Positions 47,344 to 57,836 of a DNA stretch of 64,000 bases are shown here, in pieces. The position numbers and the translations under genes are program-made. Every line of letters starts with the position of its first letter. Positions within the stretch are counted from its first letter, which is position 1. The DNA is from Vulcanisaeta sp. JCM 14467 (GTDB taxonomy: Archaea; Thermoproteota; Thermoprotei; Thermoproteales; Thermocladiaceae), in contig NZ_BBDM01000012.1 of NCBI RefSeq assembly GCF_001316245.1, positions 21,576 through 85,575 on the forward strand, in the 5' to 3' direction. The notes under the pieces are model-generated. The model searched no databases. It worked only from the letters and a program-made list of their open reading frames with translations, and had not been told where the DNA came from.

Positions 47344-48776
47344 ATGCCTAAAGATAGGTTAATTAGTGATTCAGGGGATAATGAGGTAGGCATGAAAAGC
47401 CTTTACACGTATATGAGTAATGAGAAGACTAGGGTTGCATTACTCTCATTACTAGCATCAGTACTGATAACGGTTATGAATATTGCTGCGTGGTTGCTCA
47501 CAAACTCCCTAGCCGTTCTAGCCGAAGCTATGCATACATTCCTCGACATACTCGTCACATCAATAACACTGATCGCCGTAAGCATAGGCTCTAAACCACC
47601 TGATGTGGAGCACCCGTTTGGTCATGGTAAGGCCGAAAGTATTGGTGGGCTCTTCGGCTCATTATTCATAATAGTGGCTGGTATACTCATTGGTTATGAG
47701 AGCGCTGAGCGTATAATAATGAGGGTGCCGTTTAGCCCCGACATAGTGGCTATAGTCGTCATGGCCATAGCGATAATCATTGACGTAAATAGATCAAGGG
47801 CGTTAAGGAGGGCGGCGATTAAGTGGAATAGTAGGGCCCTTGAGGCTGATTCCTACCACTTCCTAAGTGATGTCGCTATTGAGAGCTCGGTTGTCGCCCT
47901 TATGGTTGTTGGATTACTAATGGAGAGATTGAGCATTGGATTATTTGATGAGTGGGGTACATTACTTGATGCCCTGGTAGCCTTCGCAATAGTTATGTAC
48001 TTCTCGGTAATTGGCGCACGAATAATGAAAACATCAATAGATGAGTTAATGGATAGGGTATCTGAGGACCTCATTAATAGGGTCACCAACGTTACCAAGT
48101 CTGTGAAGGGTGTCGTATCTGTTAAGGACGTTAAGGCTAGGAGGGTTGGCTCAATGGCCCATATAGAGGTGACGATAGCGTTTCCGACCACCTAAGCATT
48201 GCCGATGCGCATAGCATAGCCGACAATGTGGAGACGGCTATAAAGCGTGAGGTTGGTCCATCAATAGTCATGGTTCACGTGGAGCCTGAACTCCGTGAGA
48301 GGGTGGAGAAAGTCCTTGCCGGTGTTAGGAATCCGTTAATTGTTAATATTCATGAATTGAACATAATGGAGTCACAAAACGGTGTGGTGGTTAGTATGCA
48401 CATGGTGGTTAGGAGCGATGCAAAGCTGAGCGATATTAACAAGGTAGTAAATGAGGTGGAGGATAGGGTAAAGCAGGTAGTACCTAATGCCCTGGTTTGG
48501 GTTCACCTGGAGCCTGATAAGAGGACTATAAATATTGATGAAGTAAGGAGGGTTGTTGATTCCGTTTGTTCTAAGTATGGTGGTCATGTTGGTGATATTA
48601 ATATAGTCGACGTTGAGGGTGTTAATGCGATGCGCATTCTAGTTTATTTACCACGTGATATGAGCATTACCGAAGCCCATAACATTGCCAGTGAAATAGA
48701 GAGTGAGATAGCGAAGGTATACAGCATGCCATACCACGTAGTAGTCTCGGTGCTACCCGACGCCAAAACCTTATAA
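47344..48776 (+). CDS. Cation diffusion facilitator (CDF) metal exporter, frameshifted
   Basis: Membrane exporter for Zn2+, Fe2+ or Co2+. The N-terminal helices carry LAEAMHTFLDILV and the second metal site is SYHFLSDVAIES, with the HPFGHGKAES loop between. A break near 48184 separates the membrane part from a long soluble domain. Repair gives AFSDHLSIADAHSIADNVE, the CDF C-terminal ferredoxin-like domain. The tail holds two more repeats of this domain (LVYLPRDMSITEAHNIASEIESEI), longer than most CDFs. Divergent from the NicO gene, with a shared promoter spacer of about 90 nt. Confidence 0.87.
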
Positions 48777-48806
48777 CCCATTACTCAGACCATAGTGTGA
48801 TCGCTT

Positions 48807-49448
48807 GTGCGTAGGGAGCTTGTCTTCACATTTAATAGTATGAGTGAGGCATTGACGTTCATGGAAATGGTTACTAATAAGATTAAGAGTAAGGAGTTGC
48901 TGATTCGGTATGATGCTGGTAATGGGATTAGGGTTTGGATATCAATACAGGGTGAGCCACATGAGGTTGAGCTCTACTCAATGGAGGTTAAACGCGTGTA
49001 CAATGATATTAAGTTGATGAGGGGTAAGTTCGGCACGCGCACCTACGACGTATCACTAATACTTAGTAAGGCTAAACTCAGCGCCGCCATACCAATAGAT
49101 TTAGTAATCGACTTACTTCAGGTCAAGGGCATAAGCGCGGAGCTTGATGATTCTAGGATAAGGGTCGCGGGCGATGTGGGGCTTGATGACTTGGTAAAAC
49201 TTGCTGAGGATATCTCCAGGATTTACAGTGAGTTAATGGACATGGAGGTTTCGGCACAGGCTAAGAGGATAATAGCGCTTTATGCATTGTTAATGGGTAA
49301 GGGCGTTAAGGATAGTATCAATGAATTACTCAGTAAAGGATTATTGTCCAGGTACGGCGATACCGACCTACTCGTCCTATCAATGGATTATAGACATGCC
49401 CTATCAAGGCTTCAGGACCTCGTGGGTGGTAAGGGAAATACAAATTAA
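48807..49448 (+). CDS. DUF2067-like archaeal protein
   Basis: 213 residues, soluble, alpha/beta. The N-terminal RELVFTFNSMSEALTFMEMV resembles the archaeal DUF2067 family; no function is known. GTG start. Its 3' end reads over the upstream open frame of the glycosyltransferase, whose true start is downstream of this gene's stop. Confidence 0.55.
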   Translation: MRRELVFTFNSMSEALTFMEMVTNKIKSKELLIRYDAGNGIRVWISIQGEPHEVELYSMEVKRVYNDIKLMRGKFGTRTYDVSLILSKAKLSAAIPIDLVIDLLQVKGISAELDDSRIRVAGDVGLDDLVKLAEDISRIYSELMDMEVSAQAKRIIALYALLMGKGVKDSINELLSKGLLSRYGDTDLLVLSMDYRHALSRLQDLVGGKGNTN

Positions 49449-49476
49449 GGCCTTAATTACTACTTGGTATTACGTA

Positions 49477-51018
49477 ATGAACATTAATAACTATATCGAG
49501 ATTAAGGAGTTGACCAAGGAGGTCATTCAGCAATATTTGATGAATCAGTACCCCTGGGGGATCATAACCAGGCCACTCACGCCGGTGGCGATGGCGATAC
49601 TCTCGATAACGTATGCCATAACCGTAGCCATGCTAGTACTAAGTCTAATTCAGATATCCGTATTCGTGAGGTACGGCATCACGAGCCTTAGATACCTAAA
49701 GACGCACGGTAGAATTGATAATTCGAGGATTATCGATTCAACGCATGGGTTGCCATTCGTATCAGTGTTAATACCAATTAAGAACGAGGACATACTGACA
49801 GTAAAGAGGAGCATAAGGAACATGGCAGTACTCAATTACCCCAGGAACCTATTCGAGGTACTGTTCATAAGCGATGATCCTGAGTACTACGTGAATAGCC
49901 TCGTGAGGGAGATAATACCCTTGGCAGATAAGTTGGGTATTAACGTTAGGGTAATACGTAGGGAGGTTAATAAGGGCTATAAGGGTGGTGCCCTCAACTA
50001 CGGCATTAAGTACGCTAAGGGCAGCGTTATTGCCGTGTTCGACGTAGACACGGTAGTACCCAGCGATTACCTAATTAAGGCCGTGAATGCACTGTTAAGT
50101 GGTTATGACACAGTCACTGGTGTGTGGAAGGGTTACTACACAAGTAATACTGTCGTTTCCAAGCTCCTCAAGTTCATATATGATGTGTATAACGAGGTCT
50201 TCTTTAGGGGTAGATTCCTAAGTGGTAGTTTCCCTGCGTTAACTGGGAATAATATCGTTATCTGGAGGAACGTCCTTGAATCCGTCGGTGGGTTCTGCGA
50301 ATGCACGGGTGAGGACCTGGACATAACCATAAGGCTTAGGGCAAAGGGTTACAGGGTGGGCTTGATTGACTCGGACGTATATGTCGAAGTGCCGCAGACG
50401 TACCTAGCACTCAAGAAGCAATACAGTAGGTGGTTATTTAGTAGCATTTGGAACTTTAAGCATAATTTACGGTTGCTACTTTCGAGCAAGGATATGACTA
50501 TTTGGGAGAAGGTTGATGGAATTCTCTGGATGCTTCAATTACCAAGCCTGTCTTTCGCCGCATTATCGATACTCATTACCGTGATACTCTCAGTGATTGG
50601 CATCCTAGTTCCACCAATGCCAATACTACTTCTTGAGACCCTAAACGCCATCACCGTTCTATCCCTGGCCATGGTGCTATGGTCAATTAGTAGACGTGTT
50701 GGTTACTCAACACGAGACTTCCTAATTAATACCGCCAGGTCGGCATTGCTCGCCATGATCATGTCCTTCCCAATGCTCATATACTCGGTGGAATCATTGA
50801 TAACCGATGAATGGGAGTGGATACCAACGCCGAAGGGCTACTCAACCTATAGGTACCCAATCCTAAGGGGCTTAGTACACGAGTTATCGATAACCCTAAT
50901 GCTGGCGGCCGTAATGGTAATACTGATATTAAATGACCAGTTAATATTCATGTTCTACATAGCTGACATATTGGCAATACTCCTGTACGGATTCAGTTTA
51001 GTAATCCCACGCAGATGA
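49477..51018 (+). CDS. Membrane-bound family 2 glycosyltransferase
   Basis: About 513 residues. One membrane helix after residue 40, then the GT2 catalytic domain: VSVLIPIKNEDI, NKGYKGGALNYGIKYAKGSVIAVFDVDT (DVD metal motif), CTGEDLDITIRLRAKG (ED base) and QYSRW (processive Q..RW type). Four to five C-terminal helices follow. Resembles cellulose-synthase/hyaluronan-type processive enzymes. ATG 49477 avoids overlap with the DUF2067 gene; the frame opens earlier by chance. Product polysaccharide or glycolipid unknown. Confidence 0.85.
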   Translation: MNINNYIEIKELTKEVIQQYLMNQYPWGIITRPLTPVAMAILSITYAITVAMLVLSLIQISVFVRYGITSLRYLKTHGRIDNSRIIDSTHGLPFVSVLIPIKNEDILTVKRSIRNMAVLNYPRNLFEVLFISDDPEYYVNSLVREIIPLADKLGINVRVIRREVNKGYKGGALNYGIKYAKGSVIAVFDVDTVVPSDYLIKAVNALLSGYDTVTGVWKGYYTSNTVVSKLLKFIYDVYNEVFFRGRFLSGSFPALTGNNIVIWRNVLESVGGFCECTGEDLDITIRLRAKGYRVGLIDSDVYVEVPQTYLALKKQYSRWLFSSIWNFKHNLRLLLSSKDMTIWEKVDGILWMLQLPSLSFAALSILITVILSVIGILVPPMPILLLETLNAITVLSLAMVLWSISRRVGYSTRDFLINTARSALLAMIMSFPMLIYSVESLITDEWEWIPTPKGYSTYRYPILRGLVHELSITLMLAAVMVILILNDQLIFMFYIADILAILLYGFSLVIPRR

Positions 51019-51068
51019 GCAATCGTGTGAAACATTAATTAGGGGAGTAAGCCCTTACCTGGGCTGGC

Positions 51069-52211
51069 ATGGTGAGTACATATGACGTTATCGTGGTTGG
51101 CGCTGGACCATCAGGCTCCATAGCGGCTTACGTGGCCACTAGGCTTGGCTTGAGGGTATTGGTGTTGGATAGGTTTAGGTTTCCGAGGATTAAGCCCTGC
51201 GGTGGTGGTTTAACGCAGAAGTCCGTGGCCCTGCTGAGGAGTCTTGGTATTGAATTAAATGGCGTTATCAGAGGTAGATGCAGGAGGGTGGCCCTAATCA
51301 ATAGTGCGGGCTCCTTCCTAATAACCGATGATGAACCAATAGTGAACGTGGTCTCCAGGGATGAGTTTGACAATTACCTACTATCTAACGCCCTAGAGGC
51401 TGGTGCTGACTATATTGTTGATAGGGTTGTCAGGGTCGACGTTAATAATGATAGGGTTAACGTCATTGGTGTGAATAACGCCTACGTGGGTAAGTACGTC
51501 ATTGCTGCTGACGGCGCGAACTCCATAGTGGCCAAGCAATTGGGTAATAATTTGAGGAGAGACGCGGCCATGGCCTTCATGACCATCGCACGTGGCAATT
51601 ACCTGGATGACCTATGCGTGATCGACATGACGAGGATTAGGTGGGGCTACTCATGGGTTTTTCCGCGGGGTGGTGGGGAGTACGATGTGGGTATTGGCTC
51701 AATACGTTGGGAGGACTATAGGCCGTTACTCATTAATTACGTGCATGACATCGACATGCGGGAGGGTGAGGTACGTGGGCATCCAATACCGATTAGAGCT
51801 CGTGATAGGATAGTTTCCAGGCGCATAGCCCTGGTTGGCGATGCTGCTGGGTTAGCTGACTCAACCACCGGTGAGGGTATATTCTACGCAATGTATAGCG
51901 GCGCGTTGGCTGCCTTGGCATTGAGGAGTTCAAGCAGCCCGGCAGAGTTCGCAAGTAATTACCTGGAGATTATTACGCCATTAATTAGGAACCTATCATT
52001 GGCGTATTACCTATCGTTGGGTACGTATGGAATTGACCACCTAGTGATGGGAAGACTAGGGCTAAGTGCGTTTTCTATGCCAAGCACCAGGAATTTAATC
52101 AAAAGGATAATGAGCGGGAAGACCTGGTACTACCAAGTGCCCATGTCCATGATTAAATTCTCAGTATTGAGGGGACCTCAAATGTTACTTAAGGGAATAC
52201 TTCACGGATAA
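51069..52211 (+). CDS. Geranylgeranyl reductase family FAD-dependent oxidoreductase
   Basis: 380 residues. FAD dinucleotide motif VVGAGPSGSIAAYVA at the start, RIKPCGGGLT near residue 41 (typical of GGR), SWVFPRGGGEYDVGIG, and the second FAD motif ALVGDAAGLADSTTGEGI. The family saturates the isoprenoid chains of archaeal membrane lipids; other members act on menaquinone chains. Single gene, intact. Confidence 0.87.
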   Translation: MVSTYDVIVVGAGPSGSIAAYVATRLGLRVLVLDRFRFPRIKPCGGGLTQKSVALLRSLGIELNGVIRGRCRRVALINSAGSFLITDDEPIVNVVSRDEFDNYLLSNALEAGADYIVDRVVRVDVNNDRVNVIGVNNAYVGKYVIAADGANSIVAKQLGNNLRRDAAMAFMTIARGNYLDDLCVIDMTRIRWGYSWVFPRGGGEYDVGIGSIRWEDYRPLLINYVHDIDMREGEVRGHPIPIRARDRIVSRRIALVGDAAGLADSTTGEGIFYAMYSGALAALALRSSSSPAEFASNYLEIITPLIRNLSLAYYLSLGTYGIDHLVMGRLGLSAFSMPSTRNLIKRIMSGKTWYYQVPMSMIKFSVLRGPQMLLKGILHG

Positions 52212-52246
52212 TTTTTAATTTGGTAAAACCCAGATTAAGTAGGACC

Positions 52247-52601
52247 TTATTCTTCGGACTCTTCCTCGAATTCCTCGGTTCCTGCTTCTTCCTCCGTGCC
52301 CTCGGTAGTTCCCTGCGTTGTTGCTGAACCCTCCTGAGTTACCTCGGCAACGGCATATGACCTACCTATTTTCGTTATCTTAACCTTAACCTTATCCCCT
52401 GGCTTTGTATTTGGCACGAAGATTACGAAGCCCTTCACCCTGGCTATACCATCGCCCCTCTTAGACGTCTCTACTATGCTTACCTCTATTACGTCACCAA
52501 CATTTACTGGCTTAGGACCTCTCGGACCTCTACCCCTACCTCTTTGGAAGTTTCTCCTTCTCGGTCTTTCGGACTCGGACGTAGTAACCGCCTTACAACA
52601 T
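52247..52601 (-). CDS. TRAM-domain RNA-binding protein, with acidic tail
   Basis: Small archaeal TRAM protein. Basic start (RPRRRNFQRGRGRGPRGPKP), TRAM barrel VNVGDVIEVSIVETSKRGDGIARVKGFVIFVPNTKPGD, and a Thr/Glu-rich acidic C-terminus. No ATG, GTG or TTG opens the basic N-terminal part. The TATA (about 52618-52626) places a leaderless ATG at 52601, which needs one base removed (TT to T) to read into AAGGCGGTTACTACG. Such proteins act in translation or as cold/heat RNA chaperones. Confidence 0.7.
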
Positions 52602-52617
52602 TATTGGAGAGTAACCC

Positions 52618-52626
52618 CTTTATAAA
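52618..52626 (-). promoter_or_regulatory. TATA box of the TRAM gene
   Basis: ATTTATAAA on the minus strand, about 20-25 nt before ATG 52601. This supports that ATG as start despite the in-frame stop right after it. Confidence 0.5.
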
Positions 52627-52754
52627 TCATTCTAGGGCAGTTAATATTTAAGTCACTTCAATGATTAAGAGTGTGAGTGATGAGCACCTCTGATTAGGAT
52701 GCATGACTGAGCCAAGCCCCAGACTGAGCGATTAATTGATTATATGCGGCGTAA

Positions 52755-53579
52755 CTATGAAACATCAATAATACTTAATGAATCGTTATTTATTACCGCT
52801 ATGTGGGGCTTGGTGCCGCTATACGGTCCAGCCCTAGACGAGAATATAGTGAGTACCTTACCTCCGTGATTCCACTTATAACCCTGGGGCGTATACTCAT
52901 GACCCCGAATAATCATCTTTAACCCACTACTGCTGAGGAAGTTCTCCGTCAGCGCCGAACCAAAAACGTACGTGCCTGGTCCCCTAACGATATTCGGTTC
53001 ATAATATTTAACGTCATCCGATGGGTCATTCCATAATAACTGAAATGTTACTTCATTGCTTGGGACCTCGTCAGGCTTCGGTAGCTTAGCTATACTATCA
53101 ATGCTAACATTATTTATGGGTAAACCGCCATGAACCAGGAAGTACTTATCATTAAGTATTGCGGATATGGGCATTTGCGAGAATAAGTCCTTCAACTTAT
53201 CATAGAGTGAGTCGCCATCGTAAGGCCCAAACTTCCTTAGCAACTCCATGTAGAAGCCATACTCATAATTAGTCAGTGGCGATTCATGATTACCCCTCAA
53301 TAGTACGGCCCTATACTCAAGGAACAACCTCAATGCGAGGTACAGCGTCTCTATTTGATGCTCACCCCTATCCACATAATCACCGAGCATTATGTAGGCC
53401 CAATTGCTCGGCGGAAACCTCTCTATTATTCGTAATAATGTATTTACATCTCCATGCAAGTCACCAATTATTACGACCTTGCTCGCCGAAACCCTGAGTA
53501 ATGGTTCGTAGGTACTAAAATCGCCATATAATTTATCAAGATTCTCCTTGAGGAATTCCTTAATTGTTAGGATGTCCAC
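52755..53579 (-). CDS. PPP-family serine/threonine protein phosphatase
   Basis: 274 residues. The full metal-site series is present: GDLHGD (about residue 39), GDYVDRG (66), RGNHE (95), LVHGGL and IRGHEYTPQGYKW. Archaeal PP1/PP2A-like enzyme that removes phosphate from Ser/Thr; no regulatory domain. Intact and free-standing. Confidence 0.92.
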   Translation of the reverse strand: MDILTIKEFLKENLDKLYGDFSTYEPLLRVSASKVVIIGDLHGDVNTLLRIIERFPPSNWAYIMLGDYVDRGEHQIETLYLALRLFLEYRAVLLRGNHESPLTNYEYGFYMELLRKFGPYDGDSLYDKLKDLFSQMPISAILNDKYFLVHGGLPINNVSIDSIAKLPKPDEVPSNEVTFQLLWNDPSDDVKYYEPNIVRGPGTYVFGSALTENFLSSSGLKMIIRGHEYTPQGYKWNHGGKVLTIFSSRAGPYSGTKPHIAVINNDSLSIIDVS

Positions 53580-53703
53580 GTGTAGTCATAGCTAATGTGT
53601 AATTTAAATAAGTTATACTTAGGTTCAGGGACTTAGGTGATGATGATGTGATCATTAAAACCAGTTGATAAGTTTTTAAATTTTAATTTCAATCATTAAT
53701 TAA

Positions 53704-54641
53704 ATGAATGCGCTTGAGATTTTAGTAAGGATTAAGAGGATTGTTGAGGACATAGTTAAGGAAGCCTTCATAGTAAAGGCAATTAAGGAAGGCTCAATAA
53801 TGTCGCTAAGTACCGAGGACTTGATAAACCTATATCCGTACAATGCCTATGATTATAGGGTTGATGGTAAAAACCTTGATTATATAATTACTGAGGACTC
53901 CCTGACCTGTTAGCTGACTTGGCAAGGATAAACAATTGGTCTATCGACAATATTAAGTATGCGGAATTCAATGACTGCATATCAATAGGCGTTAATGAAG
54001 GCATACTATCAGTGACCTGTAAGGACAAATCAATACGCGAGGGAGAGAGGGTGGCATACCTTGATAAGTCATTGATGAGGAAATACGGTATTACTATTAA
54101 TATGAGAGTCATTGATGGAGAATTACTAGTGCCTCTTGAGAAGGTTTTTGAGAACCCAACTAGTATAGTTGTGGAGAGCTTAGTAACGCTGCCCATATAC
54201 TTCGTAGTAAACCCAACTCATTTAGGCCTTGAGTTACTTGCGGATGCATACATATACCTCCTTACCAAGGGCTTAAATAGAGTCCCCACAAATGCGGATG
54301 CAGCTGAATATTTAATAAGTAATAATAAGTTGAGCGATGCATATATCAAGGCCTATGTACTAAGGGAGGACCTCAATACGCTCAGTGAGTACTTGGACAT
54401 TAAGATTAATGAGAGGGATAGCGCCATTGAGTATTTAATAAATGGTGAACACGCCCTAACGGCATCCATAATACAGGGTAGCATCAACCCAAACCTACTC
54501 AAGATAAACTGGATTGACCTAGAAATATTCAGGATGAATGGCATTGGCATAAACTTAATCGATTTAGGTAGTACGAGTGTACTCGACTGCTCGGAACTTC
54601 TTATCGAGAGGACTAGGGAGGAGTTCCGTGGGATCCTATAA
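53704..54641 (+). CDS. Hypothetical protein, frameshifted
   Basis: About 312 residues after joining two frames at about 53900, where a lost C (CCCC read as CCC) gives ITEDSPDLLADLARINNW. Mostly alpha/beta, with two candidate regulatory helices at the C-terminus; no motif recognised. Third-position composition is like its neighbours. It overlaps the convergent AAA-type ATPase gene by 6 nt. Confidence 0.5.
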
Positions 54642-55271
54642 TACTACATCGTTATCATTAAGCACATTATTAATTGCCTGGTTGTTATTTGACATTTTCC
54701 TGAAATTCCTAAGCACCATACCTGGCGTCCTCATCATCGGCCTTATATAGCTCATACCAATCCTTTGGGCAAGCACCTTCAAGTCCTCATCACGGTACTC
54801 AATAGTTACCCTCGGCGCTGAATGCAGGAACTTTATTAATGGCTCAAGCATATCCAAGTCATTACCAACAAGTAGCGGTATTGTTAGTGTGGTAATCACC
54901 GTACCGTTAAACCCAAGGACCCTATTAATAAAGCCCTGAGCCATCCTAGGCACTGTGAACGCCGCATCAATATCATCGATGAGGAGAACCCTCGCATTTA
55001 CGTCATTATGGCAATTAATAAGCTTTATAGATCTAAACCCAAGCTCATTATATGTATTCACATAGGCCACGGGTATTTTCAACCTCCTCAACCTATTCAT
55101 TATAGCCAGTAATGCCGTGGTCTTACCACTACCCGACTCACCCATTATGACCAACACCCTCTCATTACTCATAACCCTACTTACCGCCCAATTAATGACT
55201 TCCCTAATCGATGAACCAATCAACGAATCCTCATCAACCCTCCCGCAATTAATCACATAATCATACATCAA
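54636..55271 (-). CDS. AAA/STAND-like P-loop ATPase
   Basis: 211 residues. Walker A GESGSGKTT (about residue 44), Walker B VLLIDDID (about 96), then sensor-like TVITTLTIPL and a helical lid. Small single-domain ATPase of archaeal unknown class. Partner may be the convergent hypothetical at 53704, but there is no operon. Confidence 0.7.
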   Translation of the reverse strand: MMYDYVINCGRVDEDSLIGSSIREVINWAVSRVMSNERVLVIMGESGSGKTTALLAIMNRLRRLKIPVAYVNTYNELGFRSIKLINCHNDVNARVLLIDDIDAAFTVPRMAQGFINRVLGFNGTVITTLTIPLLVGNDLDMLEPLIKFLHSAPRVTIEYRDEDLKVLAQRIGMSYIRPMMRTPGMVLRNFRKMSNNNQAINNVLNDNDVVL

Positions 55272-55398
55272 TAATCATAATCTCCACGAAATAAAATTAC
55301 CATATACTTACAATAATCGGTAATGCCTAAGAAATACATGGGTAATATCATTAAGCAAACTGGGAACTACACTTTTAAGCGCCATAGGGATTATATGC

Positions 55399-55961
55399 GT
55401 GTCGTTCATAGAGTATAAGGGAGTATTCTACAGATTGCTGCACCCAAGACCAACAATATTACTAATCACGCTATGCCCTGGTGATAGGGTAAATGCCATG
55501 CCAGCGAGCTGGAATATGCCCATATCCGAGGAGCCACCAACAATTGGTGTAGCCGTTTATAGAGAGACATTCACATACCAATGCCTCAACCACCACCCAG
55601 AGGCCACGATAAATGTGCCGAGTATAGAGCATGTTGATTTAATATATCGGCTTGGCTCTGTTTCGGGTAGGGATGTGGATAAAATAAAGGAGTTCGGGAT
55701 TAAATTAGTACCGAGTGATGCCGTTAAGGTACCAACCTGGGGAGACGCCATTGCCGTTTACGAGGCAGGGTCATGAATAAATTTGATGTAGGTGAGAGTA
55801 CGCTCTTCGTCTTCGAGGTCCTCAGGGTCAAGGTGAAACCGGGGATTGCCGATGAGTGGAGCATAGACTTTAGCAAAACGAATATACCACTCCATGGGGC
55901 TGGCAGGGTGTTTCACAGGGTTGATCCGAGGAAGGTGTTTGCAAGGAAATCTCTTAAATAA
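55399..55961 (+). CDS. Flavin reductase-like protein (FMN-binding split barrel), frameshifted
   Basis: About 187 residues. RPTILLITLCPGDRVNAMPASWNMPISEEPPTIGVAVY is the standard flavin-reductase-like start, followed by GxxSGRDVDK. A break near 55766 (one base lost in GGCCAGG, repair VYEARVMNKFDVGEST) joins the C-terminal strands. NAD(P)H:flavin oxidoreductase or a haem/flavin-binding relative. Not the same family as the DUF447 gene, though both are split barrels. Confidence 0.75.
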
Positions 55962-55983
55962 GTAATGCGTTATGACGTCATTA

Positions 55984-56970
55984 ATGGTTCTTAGTATTGC
56001 CGTCGTTGGGTGTAGGGGGTTTGGCAGAGTGCACCTGAATGCCCTGTCCAAATTACGTGATAGGTATGGGTTGGAGCTCTACGTATTCAGTAGAACGGAG
56101 GAGTACGCCAGGGATTGCCAGAGGGAGTATCAAGCCAGTGGTTACTTCACTAGGTATAGTGACGTGCTTAGGTCCAGTGTCGATATAGTGGATCTGGTGG
56201 TCAGTCATGACGCCCACATGCCAATGAGCATAGCAGCGCTTGAGGCTGGTAAGCACGTGATGCTTGAGAAGCCCATAGCCAGGACGCTCGAGGAGGCCGT
56301 AGCCATAATAAACATCGCTAGGTCCAGCGGTAGGAGGTTCATGGTCCTCGAGAACCACTACTTCGACCCATCGGTGTGGAGGGCTAGGGAGTTAATGAGC
56401 CAATTGGGTAGGGTCTCATTGATTATTGTTAGGAAGCTTCAGTACAACTCACCAGGTGGTTGGAGGAGGGTTAGGGAGTTGATGGGTGGTGGTGCACTTA
56501 TTGATGGTGGTATTCACTATGTTGATATGCTGTTGAACCTGGGCGGTGACTATACCGAGGTTAAGTCCGTGTGCGCACATGGGTTTTCTGGGATTGAGGG
56601 TGAGGATATCAGTGCATCAATCTTCAGGTTTAAGAGTGGTGCCGTGGGCGTCCTACTCTACTCCTGGTCAACACCAGGCGGCAATGCAGCACCTGCCTTT
56701 GAGGTTTATGGCGAACACGGCTTCATAATGGAGGATCCAAGCAGTCATGTCCCGGGTAAGCCATATGGCGATTTGATAATTAATATTGATGGTAGGCAGG
56801 AGAAAGTCGTTGTTGAGAAGGTTAATGCTGTTGAGAGGGAGATTGAACTCTTCATACAATCAGTCACTAATAATGCTGATGTGCCAATGCCCCCCGAGAT
56901 GGCACTGCGTGATTTAAAGGCCGTGCTAGATGCGTATAGGGATTGTGGAGAGTTAGGTGTGGGCCTTTAG
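55984..56970 (+). CDS. Gfo/Idh/MocA-family oxidoreductase
   Basis: About 328 residues from ATG 55984 (ATG 55972 also possible). NAD(P) Rossmann start SIAVVGCRGFGRVHLNAL, the EKP motif MLEKPIARTLEEA near residue 95, and the catalytic Lys/His region GGALIDGGIHYVDMLL. Acts on a sugar, inositol or related polyol. Short overlap with the convergent hydrolase. Confidence 0.86.
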   Translation: MVLSIAVVGCRGFGRVHLNALSKLRDRYGLELYVFSRTEEYARDCQREYQASGYFTRYSDVLRSSVDIVDLVVSHDAHMPMSIAALEAGKHVMLEKPIARTLEEAVAIINIARSSGRRFMVLENHYFDPSVWRARELMSQLGRVSLIIVRKLQYNSPGGWRRVRELMGGGALIDGGIHYVDMLLNLGGDYTEVKSVCAHGFSGIEGEDISASIFRFKSGAVGVLLYSWSTPGGNAAPAFEVYGEHGFIMEDPSSHVPGKPYGDLIINIDGRQEKVVVEKVNAVEREIELFIQSVTNNADVPMPPEMALRDLKAVLDAYRDCGELGVGL

Positions 56971-57785
56971 CAGTTTAGTATGTCCTCATAAACCACCTTC
57001 TTATTTAACTCATTTAGTATTTCGTGGTACATACCGTCATATATTTTCATGGCCTTATCACTAACCTTTAATTTATTGAACACTTCCTGGGTAGCCCTTG
57101 GTGGTACCACTTTGTCCTCGCCTCCGTGCATCATCATTATGGGTACCGATATATTATCGACGTACTTCCAAACACTCCTCGAAGCCCTAACCAATTCATG
57201 CAGTATCCTGACCGTGGGCTTCTTAAACACGAGTGGGTCATTTACGTACTCCTCCACCACCTTCCTATCATGCGTCAGGAACTCGGGGTTTATTGGCAGG
57301 TTCAGCCTATACCTTGGTGATAACGCATTCAGTAGTGATAGCAATAGCCAGGAACCGGAACTAACATTAACGATTGCCGCCGCGCCACTGGTTATTGCTG
57401 CATGAACGCCCTTACCCACCCTACCTAGGTAATGAAGCACTATTAAGCCACCCATTGAGTGACCGAACAGGAATGCCGAGTTAAAGCCGAACCTCTTGAG
57501 CATTAACTCTATGAAGCTCTCCAAGTCATTTAAGAATAGGTCGAAGTTATCCACGTAACCAAGGTCCTTGGGATCTGCCGTTAGCCCATGACCCCTCAAA
57601 TCCTGCATGCACAGGGAGTACCCATTGCTCGATAGGTAATTACCGAAGTCATTATACCTACCACTATGCTCCGCAAAGCCGTGGACCCCAATCACAATAC
57701 CCAGCGGCTTATCAGCCAACCAACACCTATAGTACGCATTAATACCCGTGCCCAGCGAGATCCTATCCTCAATCCTCTGTGTCAT
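56967..57785 (-). CDS. Alpha/beta hydrolase (monoacylglycerol lipase-like)
   Basis: 272 residues from ATG 57785. GVHGFAEHSGRY, DLRGHGLT, nucleophile elbow GHSMGG (Ser at about residue 107) and the C-terminal MMHGGEDKVVPP (Asp) and YHEIL (His) form the triad. Serine hydrolase of the monoglyceride-lipase/lysophospholipase type. A TATA (CTTAAAAG) about 27 nt before 57785 supports this start over ATG 57818. Lipid hydrolysis fits the neighbouring glycerol genes. Confidence 0.85.
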   Translation of the reverse strand: MTQRIEDRISLGTGINAYYRCWLADKPLGIVIGVHGFAEHSGRYNDFGNYLSSNGYSLCMQDLRGHGLTADPKDLGYVDNFDLFLNDLESFIELMLKRFGFNSAFLFGHSMGGLIVLHYLGRVGKGVHAAITSGAAAIVNVSSGSWLLLSLLNALSPRYRLNLPINPEFLTHDRKVVEEYVNDPLVFKKPTVRILHELVRASRSVWKYVDNISVPIMMMHGGEDKVVPPRATQEVFNKLKVSDKAMKIYDGMYHEILNELNKKVVYEDILNC

Positions 57786-57836
57786 AAGATAATTGTTAAA
57801 GCGATGGCTTTTAAGCATATGAAATAAATAAACTAC

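Noticed and set aside
49321..49476. Extended N-terminus of the glycosyltransferase
   Set aside because: It overlaps the end of the DUF2067 gene and has no promoter or hydrophobic segment; ATG 49477 gives a normal GT2 start.
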